A DNA stretch of 64,000 bases, taken from positions 33,905,305 to 33,969,304 of the forward strand of contig OY855908.1 in the NCBI GenBank assembly GCA_963693305.1, read 5' to 3'. Positions 43,851 to 53,563 of this stretch are shown piece after piece. The stretch is from Meandrina meandrites (lineage: Eukaryota; Cnidaria; Anthozoa; Scleractinia; Meandrinidae). A model generated the notes under the pieces. That model was given only the letters and a program-made list of their open reading frames with translations. It made no database searches and had not been told where the DNA came from. Position 1 is the first letter of the stretch. Each line of letters begins with the position of its first letter. Position numbers and translations under genes: made by a program.

Positions 43851-44785
43851 TAGTTAGAGCACTAGGATTTCTTTACTCGGCTTCTGTAGATGTTTTCATA
43901 TACATTTTCAAGTGTGGGGTTTGGGAGAGCATGGAGCACTGCAAAAAAGCCTTGCCATGCCTGGTCACAGCTAACCAATCAGAGCCCTTAAGGCTGCTCA
44001 GCACAGCTGTCAGTAAAAAAAGGCAGGAGCCAGTCTTGGCCATATTTCAAAGTGAAGTAGACTTTGAGCGGTTGCTATTTGTTTTTTTCAGTATGTGTAA
44101 AACAGACAAAAAATAACTGCATCAAAAAAGGTGGAGTGAAGCCTTTGCTTAAACAAGTTTAAAAAGCTGTTTTTAGCCACCCCTCCTGCCAACCTACAAT
44201 GAGTGGATCCATAAAATATCCATACCCACCCCATGGAAGGTTATTGGAAGTTCCAAGGGGGTGGGGGTTCCCAAAAGCCAAAATATTTATGCATGGAGCT
44301 TAACTGGAACTTCCGTCAGAAGAGCGACGTTTGAATCACTGCCGTGCCAAAGTCGTGAAGCACGGCAGAGCTTGTCGAACTTAATTGCTTTGCCGAACTT
44401 AATTTTAAGTTTGATTCAGACGCGTACTTCTGCCGTGCTTTTGTCGAACTTAATTCCTGAACTGATTTAGTTCGGCACGGCAGAAGCACGACGTCTGAAC
44501 TGGGCCTAAATCCCCTTTGCTGATGTAATCAATAAAACTTCATCATTCTGCTATAGAAAATTTAACTCGACCAGTAATAATCAGCCTTATTATTACCATC
44601 TAGGAGTAATCGTAGATTATGCAGTGCGTCCGACATGCTCGCCATTGAAGAACAACGTGCTACTTGAAACTTGCCTTGCACGAAAAACTGTTCAGAGCAA
44701 ATTTTCACAATAGGTCATCTTAGATTATCACGTTCACACACAGGGAGGAGAGGAGCCAAATTCGACCGTTCTAAATACAGTGTAA

Positions 44786-46149
44786 AATAGGTTTGCCGGG
44801 ATGCAGGATGGAGCTTAAAATCAAGGCGGGATGCGGGAAATGAAAAATTTTAGTGGTGGGATACGGGATGAAATTGTTTTGGCGGGACCGGGATGTATTA
44901 CTTTTTGTAGGCGGGATGTGGGATGTGAAATTTAAGGCGGGATGAAGTATCAAACACGTCAAAAACAGGAAGTAAACCCGACCTCGGTTAACACGATCTT
45001 TGTTGATAGATAAACTTTTCTTCGGTGACTATTGTGTTTCTACCAAAATAAATAGTTTTAATTTCTCGGCCAATTAAAAAACAACGTGACTAACTTAGTT
45101 TTACAGAGCAGGGGGTTTTCAGGCACTTTAATATACGTAGTTAAAACGGTTTTAATTCCTCTACCGATTAAAAACAACTTGACTCTAAACTTAGTACACA
45201 GATCAGGAGTTTCTCATGCATTTTGGAAAAGCAAATAAAACGAGTTTAATTTGTTGACAGAATAAAAAGCGATGTGACTAACTTAGTACACATGTCAAGT
45301 TCATGTGACCAACCTAGCTACATGTACACAAATTAAAAACAAACGTGATTCTGAAGTAAGTACACAGAGCAGGAGTTTCTCGTGCATTTCTAAAAGCCGA
45401 TAAAACTAGTTTAATTTGTCGAAAATGTTCACCAAACTAAGTACACAAGAGCAGGAGTTTCTCGAGCATCAACAAATTTGATATTTTCATTTTCAAAATA
45501 AACTGTTCTCCCCAAACAAATCATTTATACTTCGAGGGTTGTGTAATACAAAAAATACCTGTGCTGGCGTTCATCTTCTGCCGGTTTTCAAAGGTGGGTT
45601 TGCATCTTGCTCGGCTGGAATGACATCTGAGCTAATTTGTTTTATATACTTATACTTTGCTGATCAGAATGTAGTATGTTAGTTGGTTGCCAGATATAGC
45701 AGCTATATGCCCATTCTTACTAACATAATTACGATATATATTTATAATGCAAAGCCTCTCTAACGCTCTTTTCATACGCGTGAATATAATATGGCAACTG
45801 TTTGTATTTTCCCTTGGCCACAGCTATAGCCGTAGCTCAATAACTAACACGATATATTATGAAGCAACTTGGAATCCTTCACATAGTTGGTCTAGCCTGA
45901 GCTTAGGAGAGTAATTTGGATTTCAATTGCTACTAAGCTAATCACTTCGAATGAACTGTCTAGCACTTCACTTTTGCATATAACAGACAGAGGAAATTTA
46001 TACTTATGGGCTTCATGGGAAAAAGTCTTCGATGAATTGAAACATTAGCAGGCGGGATCGGGATGAAAACTCTCCGTTAGGTGGGATGGCGGGATATGGG
46101 CCAAATAGGGTGGCGCGATGCGGGATTGCAAAAGCCTATTTTGGACCCT
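44786..46149. mobile_element. GGGTCCAAAATAGG-ended element with GGGATG minisatellite
   Basis: In copy B the right end reads CCTATTTTGGACCCTC (46134-46149). Its inverse, GGGGTCCAAAATAGG, starts the same segment in copy A at 36614, while copy B has a truncated left end. Both ends are followed inward by GCGGGATGCGGGATGG-type repeats (36637-36785, 44798-44945, 46053-46130). No coding region is recognised. Confidence 0.5.
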
Positions 46150-46945
46150 CGAGGTACATCACGTAGTTACACTTCTTACACTGAGGTAAGTATTAAAGTT
46201 CTGATTCAAAACTACCACGGTACAATAATTATGTTCTCGTCAAACACCTTGTATTAGGCATTTACCGTTACGTGCTAGGGAGTTGTGTAGACATTTCTAA
46301 AACATTTCTCAGCATTTCAGCATGTTTTACTAGCAGGTTACACAAATGCCTTGCTTTAAATGTCGGTCTAAATGTACATCAGTTAAAACTGAAGTCCTGT
46401 GAAGCCCCACCTCACGCGGTTGTGAATTGAATTTTGCATCACGGAAATTACATGGGCTTGTTTAATGGGCCGGGAGTGGAAAATAAGTTTCGTATACAAA
46501 ATCTTACTTTAGTTCGTTTCAGACTTGAGTTTATTGAACAAAAGACGAAGATTAATTTTGTCTTGATCGTCCGAAAGCTTGCACTTCCCATAAGAAAACG
46601 TTTGGTCGAAGTCATGGTTAATGAGCTCATCAAATAAGCCAACAAAGACAGAGAACGTTTGGATAATCAGAACCCACTAACTCCGTTCGTGGGAATGAGA
46701 AACAAGCAAAGAATTGAACTAAATGGACGTGGAACGGATAGGCACTGAGCTGACCTAAAGTGAAGGCAAATACGTGTTGAACGTGTGGTTACGTGTAGTG
46801 TGGTATGTCTCCTTTAAAATCGTTATGTGTCCTTGACTTCCTTTTCGACAGTTTTAAAATGACCTAACATCGCTTTAAAGTGATGCTGCTACCATGTGTT
46901 GCACTCTCAAAAGAAAAATAAATTGTTTGCTTTACTTTACTAGAA

Positions 46946-47549
46946 AAAGCGCCCGAGTAGGGTCGTTTAAAGATATGTGCAAAGGTTTCAGTTTCTGACA
47001 TGTCTGACGGTGGCTGAATTTAAAAATTACACATCGGGGAGTAGCCTGCGTTGCAAACAAACTAAACCCCGGTATAGTTACAACAACGGGCTTGGGTACT
47101 AAATAGATATGTGCAAAGGTTAGTGAGGGGTAAAAATTTTTATTGTCTCGTAGTTTTTTAATTGGGTGAATTTATTTGACTGTGTATCTCTTGAAAGTTC
47201 TTTCATGCATTGTGATATTTCTTTATTTCAACGCGCACGTGAACACAATTTTGACTTTTGAATTTTGACCCCATAAACCACGCCTTGCAGCTGAAATACG
47301 GATTTTTGCTGGTCTTTTGTTTCAGCTCTGTCATCGATATCATTTCTCGAATTTAATTTATCGATATGCTTGCACAAGCGTCGATCATGTTGTGGTTCCA
47401 GCGGGGCATAAGTTTCCATTAGCATCGTATCGTGTGTCCTTAACTTGCTTTTAAAATGTGACCCTCCACGGGAAAACAGGAAATAAGGTGAACGCACGCG
47501 CACGGCCGAACATCGCTTCAAAGCGTTGCATTCTTTTACCATGTGCTAC
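46946..47549. other. No gene recognised
   Basis: No supported gene. Short frames only; the sequence looks like generic intergenic DNA. Confidence 0.35.
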
Positions 47550-48856
47550 CACAGGCTTACCAGACTGTGTTTGTGAGGTCACAGCACGCCCCATTTAAAT
47601 ATTCAAATTTTCTCGCTAATCGCTATTGTAAATATTTAAGCTTCCTAAAATCGGCTTTTACTGCTGTCTATTTGCAATAAAATGAATTAGAAACATTTTC
47701 GCAATGTTTAAGTTTGTTTTTACGCATTTTTTTTTACCCCAAAGAAACACTTCGCAAATGTCGACAGCAAAGCCGAAGACAACCGGGCCTGGGAAATTAA
47801 TTTATTTAAATATTCAGTGAATTTCCTGAATATGGAAATAAGTGCTCAATGTCAAACAATTTGGGAAAAGTATGCCCCATTGTGTTGCACGTTCTCGAAA
47901 ATACGCATAATGCCTGTATTGTTTTCTAACCACGTATTTACACATTTTATTTGGCGACGTTTTCCTTCGGCCGGGTTTGGCACTTCTTCTTTCGAGTGTT
48001 TGCTGATTACGTCTCCGAATAAAATGTGTGTCACGTGGCACAACGGATAAAACGGGCGCATTTACTAGTATTTTTTCTCTGCAAAACAAAGATAAATTAT
48101 GCCTATTTTCGAGAACGTGCAGCACAATGGGGTATACTTTTCCCAAATTGTTTGACATTGAGCGCTTATTTCCATATTCAGGAAATTCACTGAATATTTA
48201 AATAAATTAATTTCCCAGGCCCGGTTGTCTTCGGCTTTGCTGTCGACATTTGCGAAGTGTTTCTTTGGGGTGTCCCAGAGGAGGTTTTGTAGTGGGGCAC
48301 GTTCTGCTTTCTAGGGCGGGCATAGGCAGTAATTTTGACCAATTTTAGCGAAAATTGCATAAATTGTCCCGACAACTGGTACATATCATGGAAAATCGGC
48401 AAATTTACGACCTAATTTGATATTCCAGCAAGGTTTAAAAGAACTATTCGCGAACTGATTGGACTCAAATTTGGCCAGATTATAGTTCAAAGACTGTTCT
48501 ATCGAGGACCTGAAGCTCTTACTAAAGCGAGTAGGAAAAAGATATTTTTTGGGCTACATTCCAGAGGCGGTACCCGATTCTTGGATGTGGAAGTTGCACG
48601 CCTTGTGTAAATATTAGTATTCTATACACGAGTCAAAACTTAAACTCATAGAACTGCTCTCGCACGCTTCAAATCGTCAAAAAAAAAGGGTAAAAACAAC
48701 ATTGCGAAAATGTTTCTAATTCATTTTATTGCAAATAGACAGCAGTAAAAGCCGATTTTAGGAAGCTTAAATATTTACAATAGCGATTAGCGAGAAAATT
48801 TGAATATTTAAATGGGGCGTATTGTAACCTCACAAACACAGTCTGGTAAGCCTGTG
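47550..48856. mobile_element. Inverted-repeat element, 1.3 kb, 7-bp flanking repeat
   Basis: The ends CACAGGCTTACCAGACTGTG and inverse extend about 190 bp each (to about 47735 and from 48670). GTGCTAC flanks both sides (47543-47549, 48857-48863). A 7-8 bp duplication is compatible with hAT-like elements but the class is uncertain. A second inverted-repeat element sits inside at 47736-48271. Confidence 0.75.
47736..48271. mobile_element. Nested palindromic element, 536 bp
   Basis: ACCCCAAAGAAACACTTCGC begins an arm of about 178 bp that is repeated inverted, with very few mismatches, ending at 48271. It lies within the 47550-48856 element. Near-perfect arms suggest it is young or maintained by gene conversion. 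Confidence 0.8.
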
Positions 48857-48863
48857 GTGCTAC

Positions 48864-49655
48864 ACTCTTTCTTATACAGCTATTTCAATTAAATCTTCAA
48901 ACCTACGAGTCAAGACCGAATGGTGCCATGGGTATTTACTGCAATTTGCATATCACCATTGAGGAAATCTACAAGTTTGTATTTTTGCACGTGGAATATT
49001 TGTTTTTCTTTCCGTGAAACCTTTCTTGTATCTTTTCTTTCGCCGTTATGTGGTTTGGATTATTCTTTTTAAATGAAATGAGGCGAAAAAGGATCTTTTC
49101 TACACATGTCTGAAGAGAAAGGAAACGAAAAGCGTCTCGTTTGCTATATCGCTGTATTTCATTAGCATTCAGCACGCGTGGAACACTCTTTCTTCGCCCA
49201 TACTACCTTTCGGTCTTGTCTTTAAGCTTTGAGCTTCAATCCGACAACGTTAATTGAAATAGCTGTATATACAAACGTCTTATTTTCGAACTGTGGCTGA
49301 ATGGAGAATTCATTGTTATTGTCATTATGTTTGTATTTTCGGTATGGATTTTAGAGAATAATGAAAATGATACTGAGTAGTAGGGCTTGCTGGAAAAATC
49401 TCAGTTATCGAAGAAGTTTTCCTTACAATATATCTCACTTGCCGATGGGATATACTGGGGAGGGAACTCTTGCCTGGGGCGACATTTGCGGGGTTTATTT
49501 AACGAACCTTTTTTGAAAGAGCTTTGAGGCCGAGACAGCAGAGGAGCTTGAAAGAAAAGAAAAAAAAAAGAACTTAAAAGTTTGATCTATATCGTGTAGC
49601 CTGCATCGCAGACGTAACCTAACCCCAGCTAGTAACTGAGGACTAATACCCTTGG
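48864..49655. other. No gene recognised
   Basis: No supported gene or repeat apart from a purine-rich A tract near 49557-49570 and a solo GTAGCCTGC repeat end near 49597. Confidence 0.35.
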
Positions 49656-49658
49656 CGT

Positions 49659-49690
<32 letters not shown>
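49656..49690. repeat. (AAT)n microsatellite
   Basis: About eleven AAT units in a row. Confidence 0.95.
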
Positions 49691-50112
49691 TTTTTTATTC
49701 AGCTGATAATGAAGTTTACAGTTTGTCTTTTCCGATCTTTTTGTTTGCGCAATAAGTAATGCCAGCTGATTACGCTAAAAGCGTAACTTTTCCGAGCGAA
49801 GAAAAATGCTCGGTACTGCCCGGTGTGTTGTTATATCGTACCCGATATGTCGCTTTATCGTACTGCTCAAGCCATAACACCGTACTGTGTGCTGCTATAT
49901 CGTACCCGATCATTAAATATCGTAAGTGATATGCAGTTATATCGTAGTGCTTAAGCCATAACATCGTACCGTGTGCTGCTATATCGTACCCGATGATAAC
50001 ATATCGTAAGCGATATGCAGTTATATCGTATTGCTAAAGCCACAACATCGTACCGTGTGCTGCTATATCGTACCCGATGATAACATATCGTAAGTGATAT
50101 GCAGTTAATAGA

Positions 50113-50258
50113 GAATAATACATGGTTTCGCGGAGATATGAAATTTATCTTCGAGTGTTCAAATCGATAGCTCACGAGTGAGCGCAGCGAACGAGTGAGA
50201 TATCGGATTTGAACACGAGAAGATAAATTTCATATCTCCAAGAAACCATGTATTATTC
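50113..50258. mobile_element. Palindromic MITE, 146 bp
   Basis: GAATAATACATGGTTTCGCG and its inverse frame a core of CTCACGAGTGAGCGCAGCGA with similar reversed sequence. The arms are about 55 bp with few mismatches. Confidence 0.8.
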
Positions 50259-50295
50259 TTTTTATTATATAAACCTACTAATTACGATGTTTTTG

Positions 50296-50446
50296 ACGAT
50301 TTTCCGAAGATTTCCGACCATTTCCGAAGATTTCCGAAAATTTTCAAAATGTTGTCCGAAGGTTGTACGAATGTTTCCGAACATTTTCCGAGAATTTCCG
50401 AAGTTTTCCGAAGATTGCCGAAGATTGCCGAGGAAGATCCGAAGAT
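50296..50446 (+). repeat. TTTCCGAAGAT minisatellite
   Basis: About fourteen imperfect copies of an 11-bp TTTCCGAAGAT-like unit occur. It gives a misleading open frame on both strands. Confidence 0.85.
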
Positions 50447-50639
50447 TTTTCGACTTAGTATCGATTTACTTTGGCTCATTCAGCATTGGAACATGGCAAA
50501 CTCTGCAAGCTGATTGGTCAAAAATGATATCACACGTGTGGATATCATTTTTATCCACACATGTGGGATACCATTTTTCTCGATTTGCTACCACTCGCTA
50601 TACCACTGCAGTTTATATAATATATATCGTATTGCTAAA

Positions 50640-51296
50640 GGACGTTCGCGCGAAAATTTTCTAGTCGATAGATTTTTCTAAAATTTTTACTGAGGACGGA
50701 TAATGAGTTACTTGTGTCAGAAATACAAAAAAAAGTGGGGGTCACCGACTTCGTTTCAGAGATAAAGTCTGTAGAAAACTACTCCTGATTTTGAAAAATT
50801 GGCGCACGTAATTTCGCACAGCTTTCAAGGTTTGTAGTTTAAATTATCGATGATGAGAAAACGGAGGTAAACGATCTTGGTGATATTTTGAAGAAGTGCG
50901 TCTGTTGCGTAAATAATTTTAAGTGTTGCCATCTTTTATGCAAAACTTAGCCCTGGAAGAGGCATTTGAACCCGTCGTACGGCAAAACGAAAAGATCAAA
51001 AAGCGGAATTCGAACGTGCGTGGGGCAAAAAAAATCAACCTTTTAATCGATAGATTTTTTTCATTTTCTCACAAAACGTAGATAATCGTTAACAAAAGTG
51101 ATCTGTTAAGAAAAAAGTAGGGGTCACCGACCATTTAAGCTGGCAAACTGCAAGCGAGTTATCGCAACGGCTACTCACCCTATATGTGGTTGCAAAGTTT
51201 CCTCAGCGCGCGAGCTCGATGCATGACGTGGCGTAGCGTTGTGACAGGAATTACGTGCGCAGTAAGGATGCGCATAAACAATCAGCGCGAACGTCC
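50640..51296. mobile_element. TTAA-type element, 657 bp, inside the satellite
   Basis: Ends GGACGTTCGCGC and GCGCGAACGTCC are inverted. Right flank is TTAA (51297-51300). Left flank is TAAA (50636-50639), where satellite units show either TTAA or TAAA. No coding region. Confidence 0.75.
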
Positions 51297-51346
51297 TTAA
51301 GCTATAACATCGTACCGTATGCTGGTATATCGTACCCGATGATAGC

Positions 51347-52306
51347 CTCGATTTCCGCCGTCCTCTCGTGTTCGGTCTTTCCTCCCCGAGAAGTGACGGC
51401 TGGACGCGTGAGTGGCCGATCGTGTCTGTGACGTAGATTCAAATTTAATTTATGCGTCGTTTCTGATCACCGGAAATGGCATAAGAAATATATGTTTTCT
51501 CGTTCCAATACGAACTTTGCCTTACGGCTTACCCGATAAGTTTATATTTTAGATTGCTAAAGGAGTATCGAGTGTCTAAAAAAATTCTGAGACAAAGCGA
51601 AGCAAATGTTCCTGAGAATCATGACAAGCCGACACAGACTCACTACTGCGGATTTGTCTTTGTTTTGACATGTTACACGTTTGCATGATGCTCTGCTCAA
51701 GCGGTTTGGCTCGCTTCTATTTGCAAGATATTTTGACTTCGCAAAATGTTCGCTCTGAACGGACAAGATCTGAAAATTTTTCGTTAAAGATGATGATTAC
51801 TTGCATTTAAACAACTGTTATAAATCTTGCAAGATGTGTTGTATCTTATCACGGATGAAATATTTATCTTTGCCCGGCTTCACCAGAGACTGCTGTAACT
51901 TATACACGTAATAGCTATTTAGTTTGTTTTAAAGAGACGCGAAGCTAGTTCTGGCTCCAACATTTGTACGTCGCCGTCTCTTTCACGATGTCACCACCGT
52001 TTCTGACTGCAGGTTGAATTACAAAATCATTTTCACCATTACCCAGCTCCTCTAATGCTTTCTTGTTGTAAATCTTCCAGGTTTAAAGTTTAAAGCGCTC
52101 CAAAACATAGGCTCGATTTCCGCCGTATTCTCGGGTCCTTTCTCGGACAACATAATTTATGCAGCCTGTTTGGCCTGACAAAAATCTGCAGGCGGAATTC
52201 TGATTGGCTAAGGCAAACAAAGGAAACCTCACGCGTCCAGCCGTGCTTTCGAGGGGGATGACCGCGGGCTCATTTTCCCGAAAAAGCGGCTGGAAATCGA
52301 GCCTAA
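51347..52306. mobile_element. Inverted-repeat element with GCCTCGATTTCC ends
   Basis: GCCTCGATTTCCGCCG at 51347 is inverted at 52290-52306 (CGGCTGGAAATCGAGCC). ACCCGATGAT flanks both sides (51336-51345 and 52308-52317), consistent with a 10-bp target duplication, though this word also belongs to the satellite unit. An additional copy of the end motif lies at 52109. Confidence 0.6.
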
Positions 52307-52672
52307 CCCGATGATGGTTTATCGTATCGTTCATGCCATTTCATTGCGACAAACTGGTCAGCGGCTTATACTTAGGTAGGTACCTCATGCATGGGGACAC
52401 AAAATGTCCCGGATTTTATTTAAAGACGTGTAACTGTGAAGGAGTGCAATTTGAAAAAAAAAATCGAAAATACTTGTATCTCTACATTATATTTTGCTGA
52501 TCAGATCCAACAGGATCCGGTTCCTTTGTTTTGTCCGTTGGCCCTTTCTAAAAATTAAGATCTAAAAAATTCTTTTGGGCAGCTCCTAGAACGCGGACTC
52601 TCGCCGAACTCGATAAGAAATTCCGCGATTCACGTACTTCTGGTCGTTTATGTTTAAAACCGATTGGCTGAC

Positions 52673-52778
52673 ATTCTCGTCCCCAGAGCTACTCGTTTTA
52701 TTTGTGCCGCGACGAGAAGCTCCCTCCGTTTCGCCGACCACGTGACCAAAAGAAACGGAGGGCTCTGGGAACGAGAAT
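52673..52778. mobile_element. Palindromic MITE, 106 bp, with 11-bp direct repeat
   Basis: ATTCTCGTCCCCAGAGC and GCTCTGGGAACGAGAAT are the inverted ends. GATTGGCTGAC occurs at 52662-52672 and 52779-52789. The interior has a second inverted pair (CCCTCCGTTTC/GAAACGGAGGG). Related to the palindrome at 19670-19780. Confidence 0.75.
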
Positions 52779-52935
52779 GATTGGCTGACAATTGAAAATG
52801 AGCACTCTGCGCATGCTCAAAAACTCGCCCCGAGACTCAGAATAACCTCTGTAACCTTTGCATATATCTATGAAATACCCTATTCCGTTGATTTCTACTA
52901 AAGTCAAGCGAACAATTTAATTTTCCTTTGTTTCA

Positions 52936-52941
52936 AAAGAA

Positions 52942-53001
<60 letters not shown>
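52936..53001 (+). repeat. (GAAA)n microsatellite
   Basis: About sixteen GAAA units; a lysine-glutamate frame through it is an artefact. Confidence 0.95.
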
Positions 53002-53470
53002 ACAGCAAAGAAATCGGCGAAACTGTATTACCGTCAACTCTCGCGTTGCGGACACACCGCTATTAGGTGCGGACACTCGGTATCACGGACAAAATCCTGA
53101 TTCCCGGCGAAATGACCCCCACTATTACGGACTCTCGCTATTACAGAATTCAATGCAAACACTTTCGTTGTACCAAAATTAAAATTCTTTTGTTTTGGCT
53201 CTCGATAAGGAGGACACCATGAACTTCTCATTGCGTAAAATTGCAGTCTGTTGTTCTGGAATATTTATTTTTGCACATTTTCTTTAGTAGTTGTACAACA
53301 GACTTTTTCACTTCAGATTTGTTTTTCACTTCCAGACTTTTAAGGGGAGAAAAAAAACCCTCTCCCACCATTTCTATCGACTGCTTAGCAGTTTCACCAC
53401 TTTGATAATCTCGTTCGTAGTCTACATTATCTAAGGTTCCTTATTTAAGGCCTAAACTCTCCATTTTTAG

Positions 53471-53563
53471 GTCCACAGGCGAGTCTACAGTGAAGTTGGT
53501 TCGTATTGCAGCATACCGGAAGGAAACCAAATTGAATTCAGTGACTGTGACATCAATTACAAC
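53471..53563 (+). CDS. Possible 5' extension of the oxidoreductase exon
   Basis: An acceptor-like CCATTTTTAG ends at 53470. From 53471 the 93 bases up to the ATG are open in the same frame (VHRRVYSEVGSYC ... EGNQIEFSDCDINYN). If real, the gene has upstream exons and translation begins earlier. Alternatively this is 5' untranslated sequence and the ATG at 53564 is the start. The Rossmann fold starts only seven residues after that ATG, so the short form is already complete. Confidence 0.35.

Larger units (their letters stand above)
42258..44506. mobile_element. PIF/Harbinger-like element, 2.25 kb, with empty site in copy A
   Basis: Terminal repeats GGCCCAGTTCAGACGTCGTG and inverse extend about 45 bp. 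The flanks are TTA (42255-42257) and TAA (44507-44509). Copy A at 36322-36332 is uninterrupted. GGCC-starting ends and a TA-centred 3-bp target fit PIF/Harbinger, although the two flanking triplets are not identical. Subterminal GCCGTGC/GCACGGC motifs are repeated several times. Interior coding fragments are listed separately; no DDE transposase is recognised. Confidence 0.75.
40758..46945. repeat. Large repeat unit, copy B
   Basis: This is a head-to-tail copy of the unit starting at 26917. It lacks the palindrome arms, the LINE, the 364-bp MITE and the THAP element, and so supplies empty sites for several of these. It carries its own insertion at 42258-44506. Positions 45812-46150 have no counterpart in copy A and complete the right end of the GGGTCC element. 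Confidence 0.85.
49830..52345. repeat. Satellite of about 83-bp units, interrupted by several elements
   Basis: Units contain CATCGTACCGTGTGCTGCTA, TATCGTACCCGATGATAACA and TATCGTAAGTGATATGCAGT. They run from 49830 to 50106, resume at 50628-50639, again at 51297-51346, and end near 52307-52335. Insertions between these points are listed separately. The original array must have been continuous. Confidence 0.8.

Noticed and set aside
50248..50664. 138-codon frame rich in FPxFSE/FRK words
   Set aside because: It runs through the 11-bp TTTCCGAAGAT minisatellite.
52928..53182. Lysine/glutamate-rich protein
   Set aside because: The start of the frame is the GAAA microsatellite and the rest has no recognisable product.
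53205..53221. AGGAGG before ATG as a bacterial ribosome binding site for the oxidoreductase
   Set aside because: The ATG is 345 bases upstream, opens only 22 codons, and the genome is eukaryotic; the match is chance.
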